A DNA stretch of 64,000 nt from Cenococcum geophilum 1.58. Lineage: Eukaryota; Ascomycota; Dothideomycetes; Gloniales; Gloniaceae. Location of the stretch: positions 5,237,092 through 5,301,091 of the forward strand of contig KV748176.1 of the NCBI GenBank assembly GCA_001692895.1, written 5' to 3'. This document shows, piece by piece, positions 1 to 12,394 of this stretch. A program made the translations under genes and the position numbers. Below the pieces are notes generated by a model. That model saw only the letters and a program-made list of their open reading frames with translations. It had not been told where the DNA came from and searched no databases. Position 1 is the stretch's first letter; every line of letters begins with the position of its first letter.

Positions 1-109
1 ATACTTAGCGTTTTAATACTTCGCCTCATCCGTCATCCAATATATTCTTCTTAAATACTTCTAATTTTTGTCCTTAGGTGCTCTATATATATTACACGCA
101 TTATCCACA

Positions 110-2820
110 TATACTATCTACGATAATATATAATATACTTAGTGTCTTAGGTTAACTTTTAGCTCATTTTTATTCTTAAGTTTAAACCTTTTACGTATTA
201 ATCTAAGCATTATAACTTTATTCGCAGGTACTAAGATTCGCCTTTTACTTCTCCAGTCCTCTAATTACTCCTCTAGATCCTTTAATATTATAATTAAGGC
301 TCCTTTAATATAAGTTATGGCCTTTTCTATAATCGGGTGGTCTTAAATAACTTTTTTATCTAACCATATATAGAAATCTTCCTACTTATCATTATGTTGT
401 TATCTATACTACTTTTAGTATAACCCTTTAAGTATATATGGCTTATCCGTAAGGAAGTATTTTTTTATTACTACGTTATAACAACCTTTAGTATATTGTT
501 CTTTAAACCTAGTTAAAATTCCTAGATCCTCTTCTTATTCTAGTTTAGTAAGCCACTTAGCTCTTAGTGTGCCTATTCTTGGCCTATTAGTAATTCTTTA
601 TATAGGTGCTCTGTCCCTTATACAACCTGGTATACTAGACCTCTTATTTAGTTTCTACTCTTACTATACAGCAATTCTTGCTCTAAATTCTACTATAGTT
701 TCTTTCTTTTTATGTCTTATAAGTGGATCCTTAAAGTCTTTATACTTCTTAATCTTAATATCAGCTTTTTAATCTTTAGGTTAAATACTGCGTTCCCCTA
801 GTAGGTCTTCTAGGTCCATATGCTTATCTCCTAGTCTAACTACTATTTATACTGCAGATTCTCTAATCTATAAGGAAGCTCCTTGCTTTATACTTATAGG
901 TACCCTTATTTATGCCCTAAATCTTTAGTCCCTTAGATTCTTTAATCCTAAGCTTGCTTCTGACTTAAGCTTAGCTCCCGCCTTAGTCCAACTAGGCGTC
1001 TTTAGTGTTCTTATTTTGTCTTAAAAGTCTTAAATCTTACTTATCTCGTCTTAAAAATCTTATGCCGTTAGGAAACTCTGTCCCAAGCTTATTTATATAT
1101 TCTTAAACTAAGCTACTACTCTGCTCCATCAGTTTTCGTCCGTTATAGGTCCTTAAGCTATTCTTATCCTTTTATCGGAATCTTAGATCTCTCTTATCTT
1201 ATCTTAAGAATCTTAAGCCTTTAGCCTTTTGCCTTTATTAAATAGTAAGCTAATACTAGCAGTTATCTACTTACTTAATCCCTTTTAGATATTACTCCTT
1301 CCGTCTTATAAAGCGATGGATGCCGTATCTAACGGTGTTATAATACCCATTATTGAACCTTGCTCTATAGCGGTCTTAGTCTTTACTTCTATTACGTTAT
1401 TAAGGTTTAGATACCCCTAGTTAGTTCCTTTACTGTCCTTATCGCTATTAATTAATAAGTACTCTAACTCTATTATTATTATTACTAATCTTTATCTGTA
1501 TATTACTGTAACATCTTAATCTAGCTTATAAAGTTAATCCTATTCTTTATCTAACTCTATAGTTCCTCTAAGTCCTTTTAACTCTAGCTTTTATAGCTAA
1601 TAGCTTACGCCGTACTTAGCGTCTTTATAAATTCGGCATGCGTTGTTATAATAAAACGCAAAACTTCTAATTAAACACTCTTTTATTCCTCGCAGTATAC
1701 TATTATCCCTCTATATATATATATCTTCTACTAGTTAGGTTCCCTTTATTACATAGTAACTCTAACTATCTTTACAATCCCTCGCAAAATAACCCTATTT
1801 CCCGCAATTTATATAAGCTCCGTCTCTAAACCACTAACTTTACTATAAAGTCCGCCTAAACGTCTTCTGCTAATAAGATCCCTAGTTTAGCCTATACTCC
1901 TTAGTCCTATAATTACTAGATCTTTAACCTCTAGGTTTTTATAGTTTCTTACTCTATCTTTTATAGGTTTCTTTAGTACTACTTAGGTCTATTAGCTCTA
2001 CGCCATACTATATTTTTTAACTTAGCTTTAGTTATTGCATACTCTACGCCTTATATAACTATAGAACTCTATTCTAACCTCTCTTAGTCTGCTCCCTTTA
2101 GTAGATCCTATTATTAATCTTTATCACTTAATCTATTAATTCCCTTAGGGTGTTCGTATCTTCCATCAAAATAATTATATCCTAAACTTTAGCCTTAAGT
2201 CCCTGTTTATACTATGCCATAAGCGCCTTATTATTCTACTTAACCTATATTACTAGCGTTTAGAACTACGTTATGTACTTAATTACTAAGGTTCGTTATA
2301 TAATATCCTAGAGTTTTCTTTCCGCTATAGTTGTTGCCTCTAGGTCTCCAAATATTTATATAAGTCGCTCTGCGAATCCGCTTTAGCTTAAGAACATAAA
2401 CTATGCCTCTTAGTTCGTTATCGTTATTCTATTTACTTATATTTCTATAAGGTAAGGCTTAAACCATTTAAGTGCTCTTCCTAATAGGAATAGTCCTGCA
2501 TAAGCTATTCGATCCATAGGTGTTAGCAATTTTACTCCTTCCTACGTAACCTTAAAGTGCATTTACATAAGAAATCCCTTAAGCTTTAATCTCTCTCCTA
2601 AGAATCTCTTAATTGAAGGTAACTTAATCTTCGCTACCCCTATCCTGTTAATCCTTTATTTAAGCGTCGCATTGTTTTTTATTAACTAGTCAACTATCTC
2701 TTATAGTTGTCTAACCGTTATAGGTTATTATAAGTTAGTATCTGCTATACTAGTATCACCTCCTAACCTTAAAGTAGTTGCCGCCGTTAATAGTGTTATA
2801 GTAGCTACTTTTAGTAGCAT
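110..2820 (-). pseudogene. Ty3/gypsy-type Gag polyprotein, RIP-degraded
   Basis: One frame runs from an ATG at 2820 leftward to near the window edge, more than 900 codons. Codons sampled at 2820, 1776, 819 and 555 are all in phase, so I find no net indel. Early residues resemble a fungal retrotransposon Gag: a region like ALKWFKPYL, then AERKLQD and EYI-QFQTLV, then a stretch like LIDQVIKI-NR. A CCHC zinc knuckle lies near residues 336-349 (plus strand about 1774-1815) and reads A-Y-I-N-C-G-K-*-G-Y-F-A-R-D-C, in which the first Cys and the His now read Tyr and a Gln reads stop. This is the expected result of C-to-T change on either strand. The Gln/Lys-rich part after the knuckle (1700-110) shows no protease DTG or reverse transcriptase motif that I could find, so it is either an unusually long Gag or a Gag joined to an unassigned ORF. 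Interruptions are TAA/TAG. The Gag assignment is fairly secure; the left end is not resolved. Confidence 0.72.
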
Positions 2821-2944
2821 ATTATTCGACTTTCTATATTTAATACTGTAACTAGGTAGTAATTATATAACGGAACCTTATAGCAAGTACTATAATAGGC
2901 TCGTTAATAGGCTAGGTATGTAGGTAATATAAATTAAAGTTAAC

Positions 2945-3287
2945 AACGTAATAATAACTGGTGGAGTGGTTGCCTAATAGATTAACTCTAATTATATTCT
3001 AAAAATCACTATAAGGAAGGAACTATCTAAGTAGGGACCAAGGGTCCTTAAATACATAACCGTACTCCTATAAAATCCTTCTTATACGTGATGTACGTAT
3101 TATACATAAGGTACATAAGTTCTTCCCATTCCTCTTGTTTAATACGTAGCATATTATATAACTTGCTTACCATTCTTCATCACATGGTTCTATCGGCTCT
3201 ATCCTAAACCGTGCTTGTATTAACCAACTAGCTTCTTCTAACTCCTCTCTAAGTAGTTATAACATTGTACTTAAAGCGTCCGTAACA
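2945..3287 (-). repeat. Candidate 5' LTR of the minus-strand Gag element
   Basis: On the minus strand the block begins TGTTACGG, a common start for fungal gypsy LTRs, and lies just upstream of the Gag ATG at 2820. It contains a TATA-like stretch (TTTTATAGGAGTACGG) and then A/T-rich sequence. The inner end is set only by eye. No second LTR copy is in the window, so this could also be ordinary 5' flanking sequence. Confidence 0.35.
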
Positions 3288-3439
3288 TAGGAGACCAGCG
3301 AAGAGAACGTTTATTATAACTTTTATTACTATTCTTAGTATCCTTAGGCTCTAAATTAGTATCTAAGCAGGGATCTAAAAGCCGTTAGCTAAGAGAATTA
3401 GTATAGTTCCTAATTATATTACTAGAGAAACTTATATGG

Positions 3440-4545
3440 CTAAAAAGGCCCGCGTAAAAGTACGAATGTTATTATTTATAAGGGTAAGCTGCTTATATAT
3501 ACGCTCTTAGACACTATATATCTAAGATTATTATATCTCTATAGTAGTAGAAACCCTTATTAAATTTAAGAGCCTATAAGTAAGGGTAGATACCTTCTAT
3601 TCCTATCTATCGCTATTTAGATAAAAGTAGAAATCCTAGATAGCGCGCTAAAGCTTATAAGTCTTACGCGTATAGATAACGGGTATTTAATATAATTAGT
3701 AAAATTTAAAATAGGATAAAATGGAAAATACTAGAATATAGGTCTTTTTCCTACTACGGCAATAGAAATACTTAGATTTATTTTTACTAGAATAAAGTAT
3801 TTTATAGGTATAGGACGGATCTAGTATAAGCGCGTAAATATAATAACGGTAGTACTTTAGAGAAATTACTATAGAAGCAATAGAGGTGGTTTAGGGTAGT
3901 ACTAAAATAATACCGCCGCCGGTTTAGGGACGCGCAGTACAACTATAAGCTATTATTAAAAAAATTATAAGAAATTAGTATTATTAATAGAGATAAAATA
4001 GGGATCCTATTACTTATAGATGTGTAGTAAAAAGAGAATAAAGTAGTTATAAAAAAATAGCTAGAGATATAGAAGCTAAAAGCTAAGATATAGTAAAAAC
4101 AGTCTGCTAAAAGACGAAACAAATAGTGTTATTAATAAAAAGACGTATAAGAGGCGATAGCTTATAAACTAGGAGAAAATTAAAATTAAGACGTTATTAT
4201 TAGAACCTATTTTAGGTAAATAGAGATAGTAGCTAGTAGGCGCGTTATATAGAACAACCTCTAGATTAACTTATAACAAACTCTTATAATAAAAAAGGTA
4301 AATCCCATCTAATTTTTATTATTATTATTTTAGTTCTATTATAAAGGCATTATAAAGAGCTATAGTAGAAGAAGAGTAGAGGAACTAAAGATAAAGTAAG
4401 GTTCTACGCTAGTAAAAAACTAGCTATAAGCCGCATTATAGAGTACCTTTCTACTAAGAATTTTCCCTAGTAGTTTTAGCTGGAACTTTATAAAAGATTA
4501 ATAGAGGCGAAGTTTTAGAGAACTAAAATCCTTAAAGGGGAGGCA
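3440..4545 (+). pseudogene. Unassigned plus-strand frame ahead of a 3' LTR
   Basis: Rich in Lys, Gln and Glu when TAA/TAG are read as Gln, with a charged, probably coiled-coil segment at about 3960-4200. It ends directly at the polypurine tract and LTR start (4534-4548), where the frame would read into the LTR as a short I-V-T-E-S-P-G-like tail. The position suggests the 3' part of a retrotransposon ORF, but I recognise no RT, RNase H or integrase motif. Confidence 0.35.
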
Positions 4546-4853
4546 ATTGTAACGGAATCCCCTGGAAGGTATATATTAGATAAGATAGTAAGAGGTTTTA
4601 TCTATATCCTATCTATATTCTATCTATATCCTAAAAGATATAGTTAAATAGATAAGAGGCGAAGGGTTTTACTAGCGTCTTAAAAGGATTATATAGGGAG
4701 CTGGTTCTCCTCTAGAGAAAAACTAGCAATTAGTCTCTAAATAAAAGAGGTTAAAAAGTATTTATCCTTTATTATATAAAGCTTGTTCTACCTTAACTTA
4801 TCTTCTACTTACCTATAACTCTTATTCTATACTATTAATTAGATAATTATACA
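4534..4853 (+). repeat. Polypurine tract plus candidate 3' LTR
   Basis: A purine run AAAGGGGAGGCAA at 4534-4546 is followed at 4548 by TGTAACGGAATCCCC, the usual arrangement of a polypurine tract abutting the TG start of a 3' LTR. Inside the block, at about 4590-4645, is a short degenerate repeat of CTATATCCTAT units. The right end is approximate, taken at an ACA near 4853. The matching 5' LTR was not found. Confidence 0.45.
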
Positions 4854-4875
4854 TTCTAGTTAAACTAGCCTTTTA

Positions 4876-4930
4876 TAGTGCGACTTAGCCACCCTCTTTG
4901 CTAGTAGGGGCGAGCTTAAAGTATTTTACC
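4876..4930 (+). repeat. Solo copy of the inverted-repeat sequence of the HET units
   Basis: This stretch matches the terminal inverted repeats at 55.9 and 62.0 kb almost base for base, from AGTGCG through CCACCCTC, CTAGTAGGGGCGAG and TAAAGTATTTTAC. Differences are mainly C/T or G/A. Its orientation is that of the left repeat at 55.9 kb. No partner repeat is visible nearby, so it is a remnant or a hit-and-run footprint. Confidence 0.7.
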
Positions 4931-4974
4931 TTAAATAGTTAAAAGGGTTTAAGGAATCTAATTTTATAATATAG

Positions 4975-5330
4975 TGTTAGTAATATAAGGTAATATCACA
5001 TATCTATAAGTTGTAGGTAGTATAATAATTGTTATTTTATATTCCTCTTGCTTAAGGAAGGGCGAGGAGCTTAGGACTCCTCGCCACGCTAATGCCGCGG
5101 CAACACGTAACGGCAACTTGCCTTACGTAACGGTAACTTGCCTATATTCCCAATATTAGCAACTCTTCTTTTGCGGTTGCCATTTATATATATATACCGC
5201 TTAACTAGCGTAATAAATATTAATCTTCCTTACTTACTATTGCTATTATAATATAAGTCTCGCTATCCTAAAATTTGCCTCTTAGCACGTAGTGCTTTCT
5301 TACTTAAGAGTTATAGGTAGATATCTTATT
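4975..5330 (+). repeat. LTR-like block with a TATA stretch and a 20-bp duplication
   Basis: The block starts TGTTAGTAATATAAGG, contains an inverted pair around GGGCGAGGAGC/GACTCCTCGCC, two tandem 20-bp copies of ACGTAACGG-AACTTGCCT at 5105-5143, and a TATATATATA stretch near 5190. A long coding-like frame begins about 200 bp downstream. This looks like a 5' LTR with a promoter, but no primer-binding site or second copy could be confirmed. Confidence 0.35.
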
Positions 5331-5529
5331 AGGAGGGCCGCTAAGGCGCTAGTAGTAAGCGAGCTAATAGCAATTTTCTATCCCGGGGATAGAAAATCCT
5401 AATTAGCTAGTTTAAGTTAAGGTTTACAGAATATTATACTCCTACTCCCTTTTAACCTAACCTTTAACTTATATATATAGAGTATTTATATTAACAAACG
5501 TCTCTAGTGCCTTATTTAGGTTTGCCTTC

Positions 5530-6560
5530 ATTATTATATTTACTAGGTTATTTTAGCTATTAATTTATTAAATCTTAAAGAGTTCTTAACGCTTATAGGA
5601 TTATTAAAGTACTATAATATTAATTATAAGGCGCTTCTCCTTTATAGTACTAAGCTTAACTAAATACTTATAGAGGAAATATAAGTTAGTGTATATAATT
5701 ATAGGGATAGTAGAAAGTTTAAATTAATCTATAATTATCTTTAGGGTAGTTCTAATTATAATTACTATATTAACTCCGCTAACTATTCTATATATCTTTA
5801 ATACTAGAACGCTTTAAGTAATATACTTACTCTTAGTTAAGCTCTAGTAGATAAGATTACCATAAATTATAAAGTTATTCTCTTTAGTAGAGTCATTTAT
5901 AATAATAATCTTATATCCTAGCTAGGAGCTAAAATCTTTATTATTTATAAACGACCTATTAATAAATATAAAGAGCTTAGCGGTAGGAAGATTAATAGGC
6001 ATATAGAGTAGTCCCTAATTAAGATAGTTTATTTACTAAAAAAGACGTTTATTTAGGGCAAGAATATTATCCTTAGTTAGTTTCTAATATTAGGCGGTAA
6101 TAGAGAGATTAAATAAAGCCTTAGGTTAATAGATAAAAGTAATATATACTTTACAAGCGCGTTACTCTACGTATCTTTACTTTAAAGAATTAATATTAAT
6201 AATATTAATCTTCTTACCTTAACCCTTCTAGCGTAAAGTAATAGAATTTTTATTTAGGGCGAGGATATATCTATTAAAGAGTAATAGTGTTATTAAATTA
6301 AGCTTTTCCTTTAGCTTTATTATAAGATTTACCTTTATTAGCTTATCTTCCTTAAGAGCTAAAAATTAGTTGTCTCCTAAGATAATTATATTATTAGTTT
6401 ATATGCTAATAATTCTAAATAGAGTTCCTATAGTTATAATAAGGAAGTAAGGATTAAATATAGAAGTAGTTATTAAAAGCTTCTCTTTATAGTGCTTACT
6501 ATAGGTAGTCTACTAATAAGTTCCTGCCTTTATAATTCTATATAATGGCTTAAACACAAC
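5530..6560 (+). pseudogene. Long unassigned frame downstream of the LTR-like block
   Basis: A single frame is readable if TAA/TAG are taken as Gln. Codons at 5574 and 5946 are in phase, so there is no net indel over this part. It has a normal-looking mix of residues, including LKEFLTLIGLLKYY near its start, IIYKRPINKYKEL near 5945 and HIEQSLIKIVYLLKK near 6000. I do not recognise the family. The position behind a candidate LTR suggests a retrotransposon ORF, but a host gene is possible. Confidence 0.4.
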
Positions 6561-6978
6561 TATAATTATATCTTTAGGATATTGGTAGCGAATTTACTCT
6601 AAAAGGTATGCTAATATTAAGCGCTAAAGGTGCGTCCCTAATTAGGTATAGGCCTAGGTAATATCTTATAAATAAACCGCTATTCTATTCTTTATTAAGG
6701 AGGGAGCTAGCGCAATAATAACTTATTAACTAGCTCGTTAAATTATAGAAGATTACATAAGAATTACCTCCTTACTATTATTGTTATAACCTTAAATAAT
6801 AAGCCTTAATTTCTTAAATAGGGCGTTAGTAGCTTTGCCCTTAATCTTATTAACTATTCTTAACTTAAAAATATATACTCTATTAAACTTAGTAAGGTTA
6901 TACTTCTTAAATTTAAAGACTCCTCTTATAATAAGACTATTAATCTCCTACTTATTAGATGCTTAGAAAGGAGCTCTA

Positions 6979-7017
6979 NGNNTTATAATATNACCTTNNT
7001 TTTNNAGCTNTTTTNNN
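6979..7017. other. Cluster of undetermined bases
   Basis: Twelve N positions are scattered over 39 bp. They are interspersed with called bases rather than forming a gap, which suggests consensus ambiguity in a collapsed or low-quality repeat. Confidence 0.95.
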
Positions 7018-8110
7018 AGCTTAAAGTTAGCCTTCTCCTTAGCTGTTATAAAGGCCATTAATAACTTAACTCTATTCTTAATAGCGGCAATAAATTACTC
7101 TTTAAAATTAATAAGATATTGGCGATTTTATAATCCCTTTAGGCGACCTTTGCCGCGTTATAGTTGCGGAACCTCTATTATAATTATATTAGAATTATAG
7201 TCGCCTCCTAAAGTACGTTAATCGTAGTTCTTTTTTAGGGCATCCTATAAAGGCTTAGAACTATTGTTTTTATAATAAAGCTTAATAATGGTTAAATAGA
7301 ATTAAGTGGGTCTATAAGGCATCTAAATAGTATAAGTTTAACTATTAATTATAATAAGTTAATATAAGCCTAACTACCCTCCCTTTTTATGCTATACGCG
7401 TACCTTAGACTAGAGTGGTAGATTAAGTATAGTTAAGGTATTTAGGCTATTTCTTATTCCTAGTGCGTTATTAACCTAGCGTATAATATAAAGACGTCGC
7501 ACCTTCTTTATTACCTTATAAATAGCCTTAGCTCATTATATAACGGAAGGAGATAGTAGAGAATTATTAATTATTTAAGGGTAGGCGCTAAAGACTAGTA
7601 ATATAGGTACGAGTCTATCTAGGCTAGTGGAATTATTAACGGCTTTAATAGCTATTTGCAAGGTAAGTTCTTTACTAGTATTTTCTAGTTTTAAAGAGAT
7701 AATCTTATATACGCGACGTAATAGCGTATAATATTGCTCCACCTTTTTAATACTATTATGTGCCTTAATAGGGACTTCCTTAACCTTAATTACTATTGCC
7801 TTTATCTATTATCGAAACTTTATAAATAAGAAGTTCTTTTCTATATTATAGATAATTTAATTAGGGGGTCCTAGGTAGATATTAATTTAGTATAATTAAA
7901 GGGTATCCTATATATTCCTAACTAATATATTCTTTAAAAAATATGCGGCTTAGAAGGAGGTTAAGAAGTTAATAACTTAAAGTACTAGCTTGCTGCTAAG
8001 ATATATAACGTAAAAAATAAAATAGAGACCACGTATTAGGAAATGGAGGTTCCTTTACGGGCAAGGCGCGCTCGCTTTTCTACCCTAGTTTGGCCAAGAC
8101 CTAACCTCAA
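7018..8110. other. AT-rich stretch without a recognised gene
   Basis: Dense TAA/TAG in all frames and strong TpA bias. I see no family motif on either strand. It is probably a continuation of the degraded repeat to its left. Confidence 0.5.
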
Positions 8111-8117
8111 CCTTGAC

Positions 8118-8126
8118 TATAAAAGG
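8118..8126 (+). promoter_or_regulatory. Candidate TATA box
   Basis: TATAAAAGG lies in a less mutated, more GC-rich stretch (8040-8250) that is followed by pyrimidine-rich sequence (CTCCTCTTTTTTTTCCC), a common fungal promoter or 5'UTR texture. It would drive the plus-strand gene region leading to the chromodomain-like module. Evidence is positional only. Confidence 0.3.
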
Positions 8127-8349
8127 CCTTCTCCCTTACTACTTTTGCCCTTATGCTCCATCTCCTCTTTTTTTTCCCGCTACCGTGCCACCTTAGACTT
8201 TAGCTGTTAGCCGTAAGGCATTTTTTATCCCCTTAGCGTCTATATAGGTGCTCTGCCCGCCTTCCCTAATCTCCGCATATTTTATACTAACGATTACCTA
8301 GCGCTATAACTTTTTAGCCCTTTTTATGGGACATATTTATACTCTCTCC

Positions 8350-10429
8350 TAGTATTAACGCATGCTTTAGTCCTACCGTATTCCTCCTTTCTTCTCTTCT
8401 CTCTCCTCTCCTCCTACCTACGTCCTCTACTAATTAGTATACCGGAATAACATTTCCGTTTATCCTCTTCTTTACCTCCGCCTCTAGCAGTGTCTTAGGC
8501 ATAACTATAATATACGACTTAATCCCTATTAGAACAGCTATAAATGGCTATAAGGCTGTGCTGAGAACCGCCTAGCAATAGATTATATGGGTTATAGCTA
8601 CTATAAGCTGCGGGACGCGTTAAGCAGTGTCATATTATAGCGTTATAATAAAGGCGAAGCCGGACGCTGAAGTGGATCCTTAGCGAAACTATAGGCTAAT
8701 GCCAGTCACTTAGCTTAGTTAAAGCTGCGCCGCCAGAAGCTAGAAGCCTTCGCCCTCCTTAGCGCCTTTTTAACCTAGACCTAGACCTTACTTTTCCCTA
8801 ACGATTAAAGGATTATATTGCAATTAGAGAAGCCGCCAGGCTTTAGTCTAATTTAGCCCCCTATTTAGCTAAGGAGGTACGGGTTATATAAAAATATCCT
8901 TTATATAGACCTAAGACTTATAAGGCGGAATCTAGGGGTAAATGGCCTATTTAGTAGTATAGCCTGGCTTCTAGTAGAGCTGGTATTATAATTCTACTCT
9001 TGGCTAATAAATACTAGAGAAAAATTCGTGTATTTAATCTCCTAACGGAGACGGACTTTATGCGGTGGCTGTATTAGCTAAAAGGGCTAAGATAGATACG
9101 GGCGTAATCGCCTAATCTACTCGCGCTATCTGCCCCCTTATGTTATTTATAACATCCGGCTATAGGCAAGGGTAAAAGTAAGGCTTTTACGCATATTTAG
9201 GAGGTTAAGCAGCGGCTATAAGCTCCGTAGAGTATAACTAAGGAAGTTCCTCTAATCTAGGGGAGAGATTTAAGGATGCCCTTATTACTTAAAGTGTCTT
9301 TTAATGCTTACAGTAGAATTACGGCACGCCCTTTACCTATTTAATACTAGGAATTATAGTCTCGCGGAGGATCTAACGCGGAGGATCTAGCTCGCTAGCA
9401 TATTAGGGTGGAAAACGGACATGTTAGCGCTAGCCCTAACTCTAAGGAATAAGGGTAGAGGAGGTACTTCGCTACTAACCTCCTTAATAGGGAGGCTTAG
9501 TGCGATACCCCTATTAGAGGCAGAATATACCAGCTTAGTTAATTAGGTCTTAATTATAGTTTTTTAATAGGCGTTAATCTTATAACAGTTTAAGCCTATA
9601 TAAACCTTTATGCGTTATAAACGGTAATTACCAATAGAGTGTAGATTATATATTTTGATTCGCTATTAAGCTAATAGGGTTATTTTAGTATAAATGCTGC
9701 GGATATAAGCCAGTGGCGAAGAGGAAACTAGCGTAGACTTAAAAGCCTAGCGTAACCCATCCTTTAGGGCTATTAGAAAGACATAAAGCAATAATAACTC
9801 TAATAATAATAGCGGTAGTAATAGTAGCATCTTCTTAACCCCTTTGCTTTTATTTAGAAATTTTACTTAATAATATTAATTTCTATACTATACCCCTTAA
9901 AAAACTAAGGGCTTCTTAGTATTATGTAATTACAGCCCCTAAGAAAAGTATGAGCAGTAAACCCAAAAGGAGAAATAGGGGAGTACTTCTTTTCCCCCCG
10001 AAAAGCTAAGAAGCATTAAAAGCTTAGGCACTTAATAGCATGTTATTCCACCTAGGGCCTTAATTTTGGAGATTCCATCTAATAAAGCGCCTATAGACCC
10101 TATATATAATTATAAGAAAGCTTATAAGAAGTATTATAAGGATAATAAGGATAACGAGGACAACAAGGAAGATTCCTATAGGGATAGAAATAACAGTTAA
10201 GTCTCTAGAGGAAGTCAAGGTAATTATCCCCTATAATTACCCTACTATACTTTCCCTATTCCCCTAGCAGTTGTAAATATGTATATCTAACAACTAGTAG
10301 AAAATTTAATAGTTATTAAAGATAATATAGCCGATCTGGACTCGGAAGCTAAGGGCGATAAAGCTAGTAACACTAATAACAAAGCTAATAAAGCTAATAA
10401 TTAACTAATACCTTATAAATTAGGTATGC
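8350..10429 (+). other. Possible N-terminal part of the chromodomain gene, frame not resolved
   Basis: This stretch is less AT-rich than its surroundings and has coding-like segments on the plus strand, including Asn/Ser/Asp-rich text near 9780-9830 and 10140-10400. The frame could not be followed continuously, so I cannot say whether it belongs to the gene to its right or to a separate degraded element. Confidence 0.3.
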
Positions 10430-11640
10430 GCTTTCCTTTTTAATTTATAATAGCCTTATTTAATAATTAGTAGATAACGGAAATAACGGCAGTAATAAGG
10501 ATAATAAAGATAATAAGGAGCTGCCTTTATTAGAAGCGCTGGAAGAGGAGGTACGCGTACCTATATATAACCGTACTATACCCTTAACGCTAGACGGCAA
10601 TTAAACGGATAATTCAGCTAAGGGGCGTCGCATTAGAACTGCTCCGCAGTTTAGGCAGGAGCTTAGGATATTAGTAGCTGCCAGTTAAGAGTCTTTAGGA
10701 GCTAAGAAGTTAAAGAAGCGGAGGTCCGATTAGCTTAATTAACTAAATAGCATTAATTATATCTCTAATACTTCTATTAGTAAGAGTGGTAAGAGCGTAC
10801 GACCTAGGAAGTAATAAAGGTTACCTACTTCCCGGAGGACCACGCCTTCCAGCTCTCCTACCCTTAGCCTTAACAATAGTGACGGTATTAAAAAGCGAGC
10901 GGTCTTTACTGCGCGGCCTACCAGCTCCTCCCCCCGGCACTATATATCTCCTCGCGATATTAGACCACTAGAAAATAGGGTTAATAACAGTTATAATTCT
11001 AATAACCCTACTAAAGAGAGTAGTAGGGGTGGCGAGGGCGGCGAGGGCGGTAATAGTCTACGTCCCTAGAAGTAATAAAGGCCACCCGCCTATTATAAAG
11101 ACTTGTCTTCTAGCCCCCCTATCCCTTCTATCCTTAACCTTAATTCTTAATACCTACAAGTTAACCAGTAAGCAGTATCTACTCCGTAGCTCGCTAGCCC
11201 TTCGCTTTAAAAGCCTACCCTTCTCCACAGCATTAAACCGTCTTATAACGAGGCTAGTAATTATACTTATAATAAGGATAAGGACGGTAATAGTAGTGGC
11301 GTCGCTAATAACCAAAGCGACGTTTTAAACCCAGAGCCTACTATAAAGCGTTATACCCGGACTAAAAAAGATAAAATTAATAAAATAAGCTTAGATAATA
11401 AATGGGAGATTAATGATATTTTAGGGGAAAGAATAACTAAGTTAGGGCGCAAATATAAGGTGGCTTAGAAGCTTACCTAGGTTTATAAAAGCGGGCTTTT
11501 AAATTCTAAAGATGCCCTTAAGTCTTACTAAAGACGCATTTGGTAAGCCAAAGCTAGATTATCACAGGTGCACTTTTTTTCTAAAGTTGCGAAAGTAAAG
11601 GGCAGGGTTACCGTGTAGAAGAGACGGGGCTAGTAGCATG
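10430..11640 (+). pseudogene. Low-complexity protein with C-terminal chromodomain-like module
   Basis: One frame is continuous: codons at 10788 and 11403 are exactly 205 codons apart. The upstream part is rich in Asn, Asp, Ser, Pro and Lys, with two similar motifs of the type S-x-RP-x-K-Q-Q-R near 10795 and 11050 (Gln codons now stops). At 11403-11550 it reads like a chromodomain: WEINDILGERITKLG, then RKYKVA-*-KLT-*-V (both stops at expected Trp sites), then NSKDALKSY. Chromodomains bind methylated histone tails and are found in HP1-like proteins and at the C-terminus of some Ty3/gypsy integrases. Here no integrase core is visible upstream, so a nuclear chromatin protein or a transposon tail are both possible. 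Short open frames at 10786 and 11029 are in other phases and are not the gene. Confidence 0.5.
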
Positions 11641-11649
11641 GGCGTATTT

Positions 11650-12390
11650 TTATATTTTGGTTAGTCCTGCGGAAATAGGAAGCCGGGGTTTGCATTTAGT
11701 AGTCTAATTATTTAAGTATATTTTCTTAAGGCGGTATTGCTATATGCAGCCGTTTTCATCTAAATTTCGCTACTAACTTATTTATATTATATATATCTAA
11801 TTAAAACGGAGCCTTATAAGTTGTAAGACTTATTATATTACTAGGCATTACAGCACCTATTCGTTTATATTACGAATCCTCTTTTACTATTAATATACTT
11901 AAAATATTTCGTTAAATTATAAACTTCTCTATACTTAAGATGTGCCAATCTACCAAGATTACTGTTTAATATAAAAAGTGCTAAAAGAGACCAAGACATT
12001 CCTTAAAGATAAATTATATTATCCCCTACCCTAGCGCTATTATATAAGGCGGGCAAGCGTATTCTAACCTAATACCTATAATATAAAGTACGGCGCAGTT
12101 TAGGAGCTCGCTAATAATTAGAAATTATCTAGCATGTTCTAAATAAAGGATAGTTAGTATATTACACTATATATAAGGATAGTAAGACTAATAGACTTAT
12201 AAAGCATAAACTTACCTTTATTACGTTAACGCCAATAACGCCTAAGAAATAGGTAAAGTATAAATCTAGACAGAAAAGCCTTTAGATTTTTAAGCCAAAG
12301 ACAAGATTTCGTAAATATTAAAAGGAAAGCCTTAAAAGTGTAGAGGAAATGCCGCGGCGCTATTACTAGGGATGGATTCCTTAAACCTGT
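11650..12390. other. Intergenic stretch
   Basis: No recognised motif. It contains AT-rich, degraded sequence on the far side of the kinase C-terminal end; the kinase frame may be spliced into it, because a GTAAGTAAGG...TTTACAG pair occurs on the minus strand at about 12430-12370. Confidence 0.4.
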
Positions 12391-12394
12391 AAAT

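Noticed and set aside
569-772. 67-codon hydrophobic ORF on the plus strand
   Set aside because: It is the antisense of the long Gag-containing frame. Its hydrophobicity comes from T-rich antisense codons.
10786-11328. Open frames of 61 and 99 codons at 10786 and 11029
   Set aside because: They are out of phase with the coherent chromodomain frame that runs through the same DNA and show no domain of their own.
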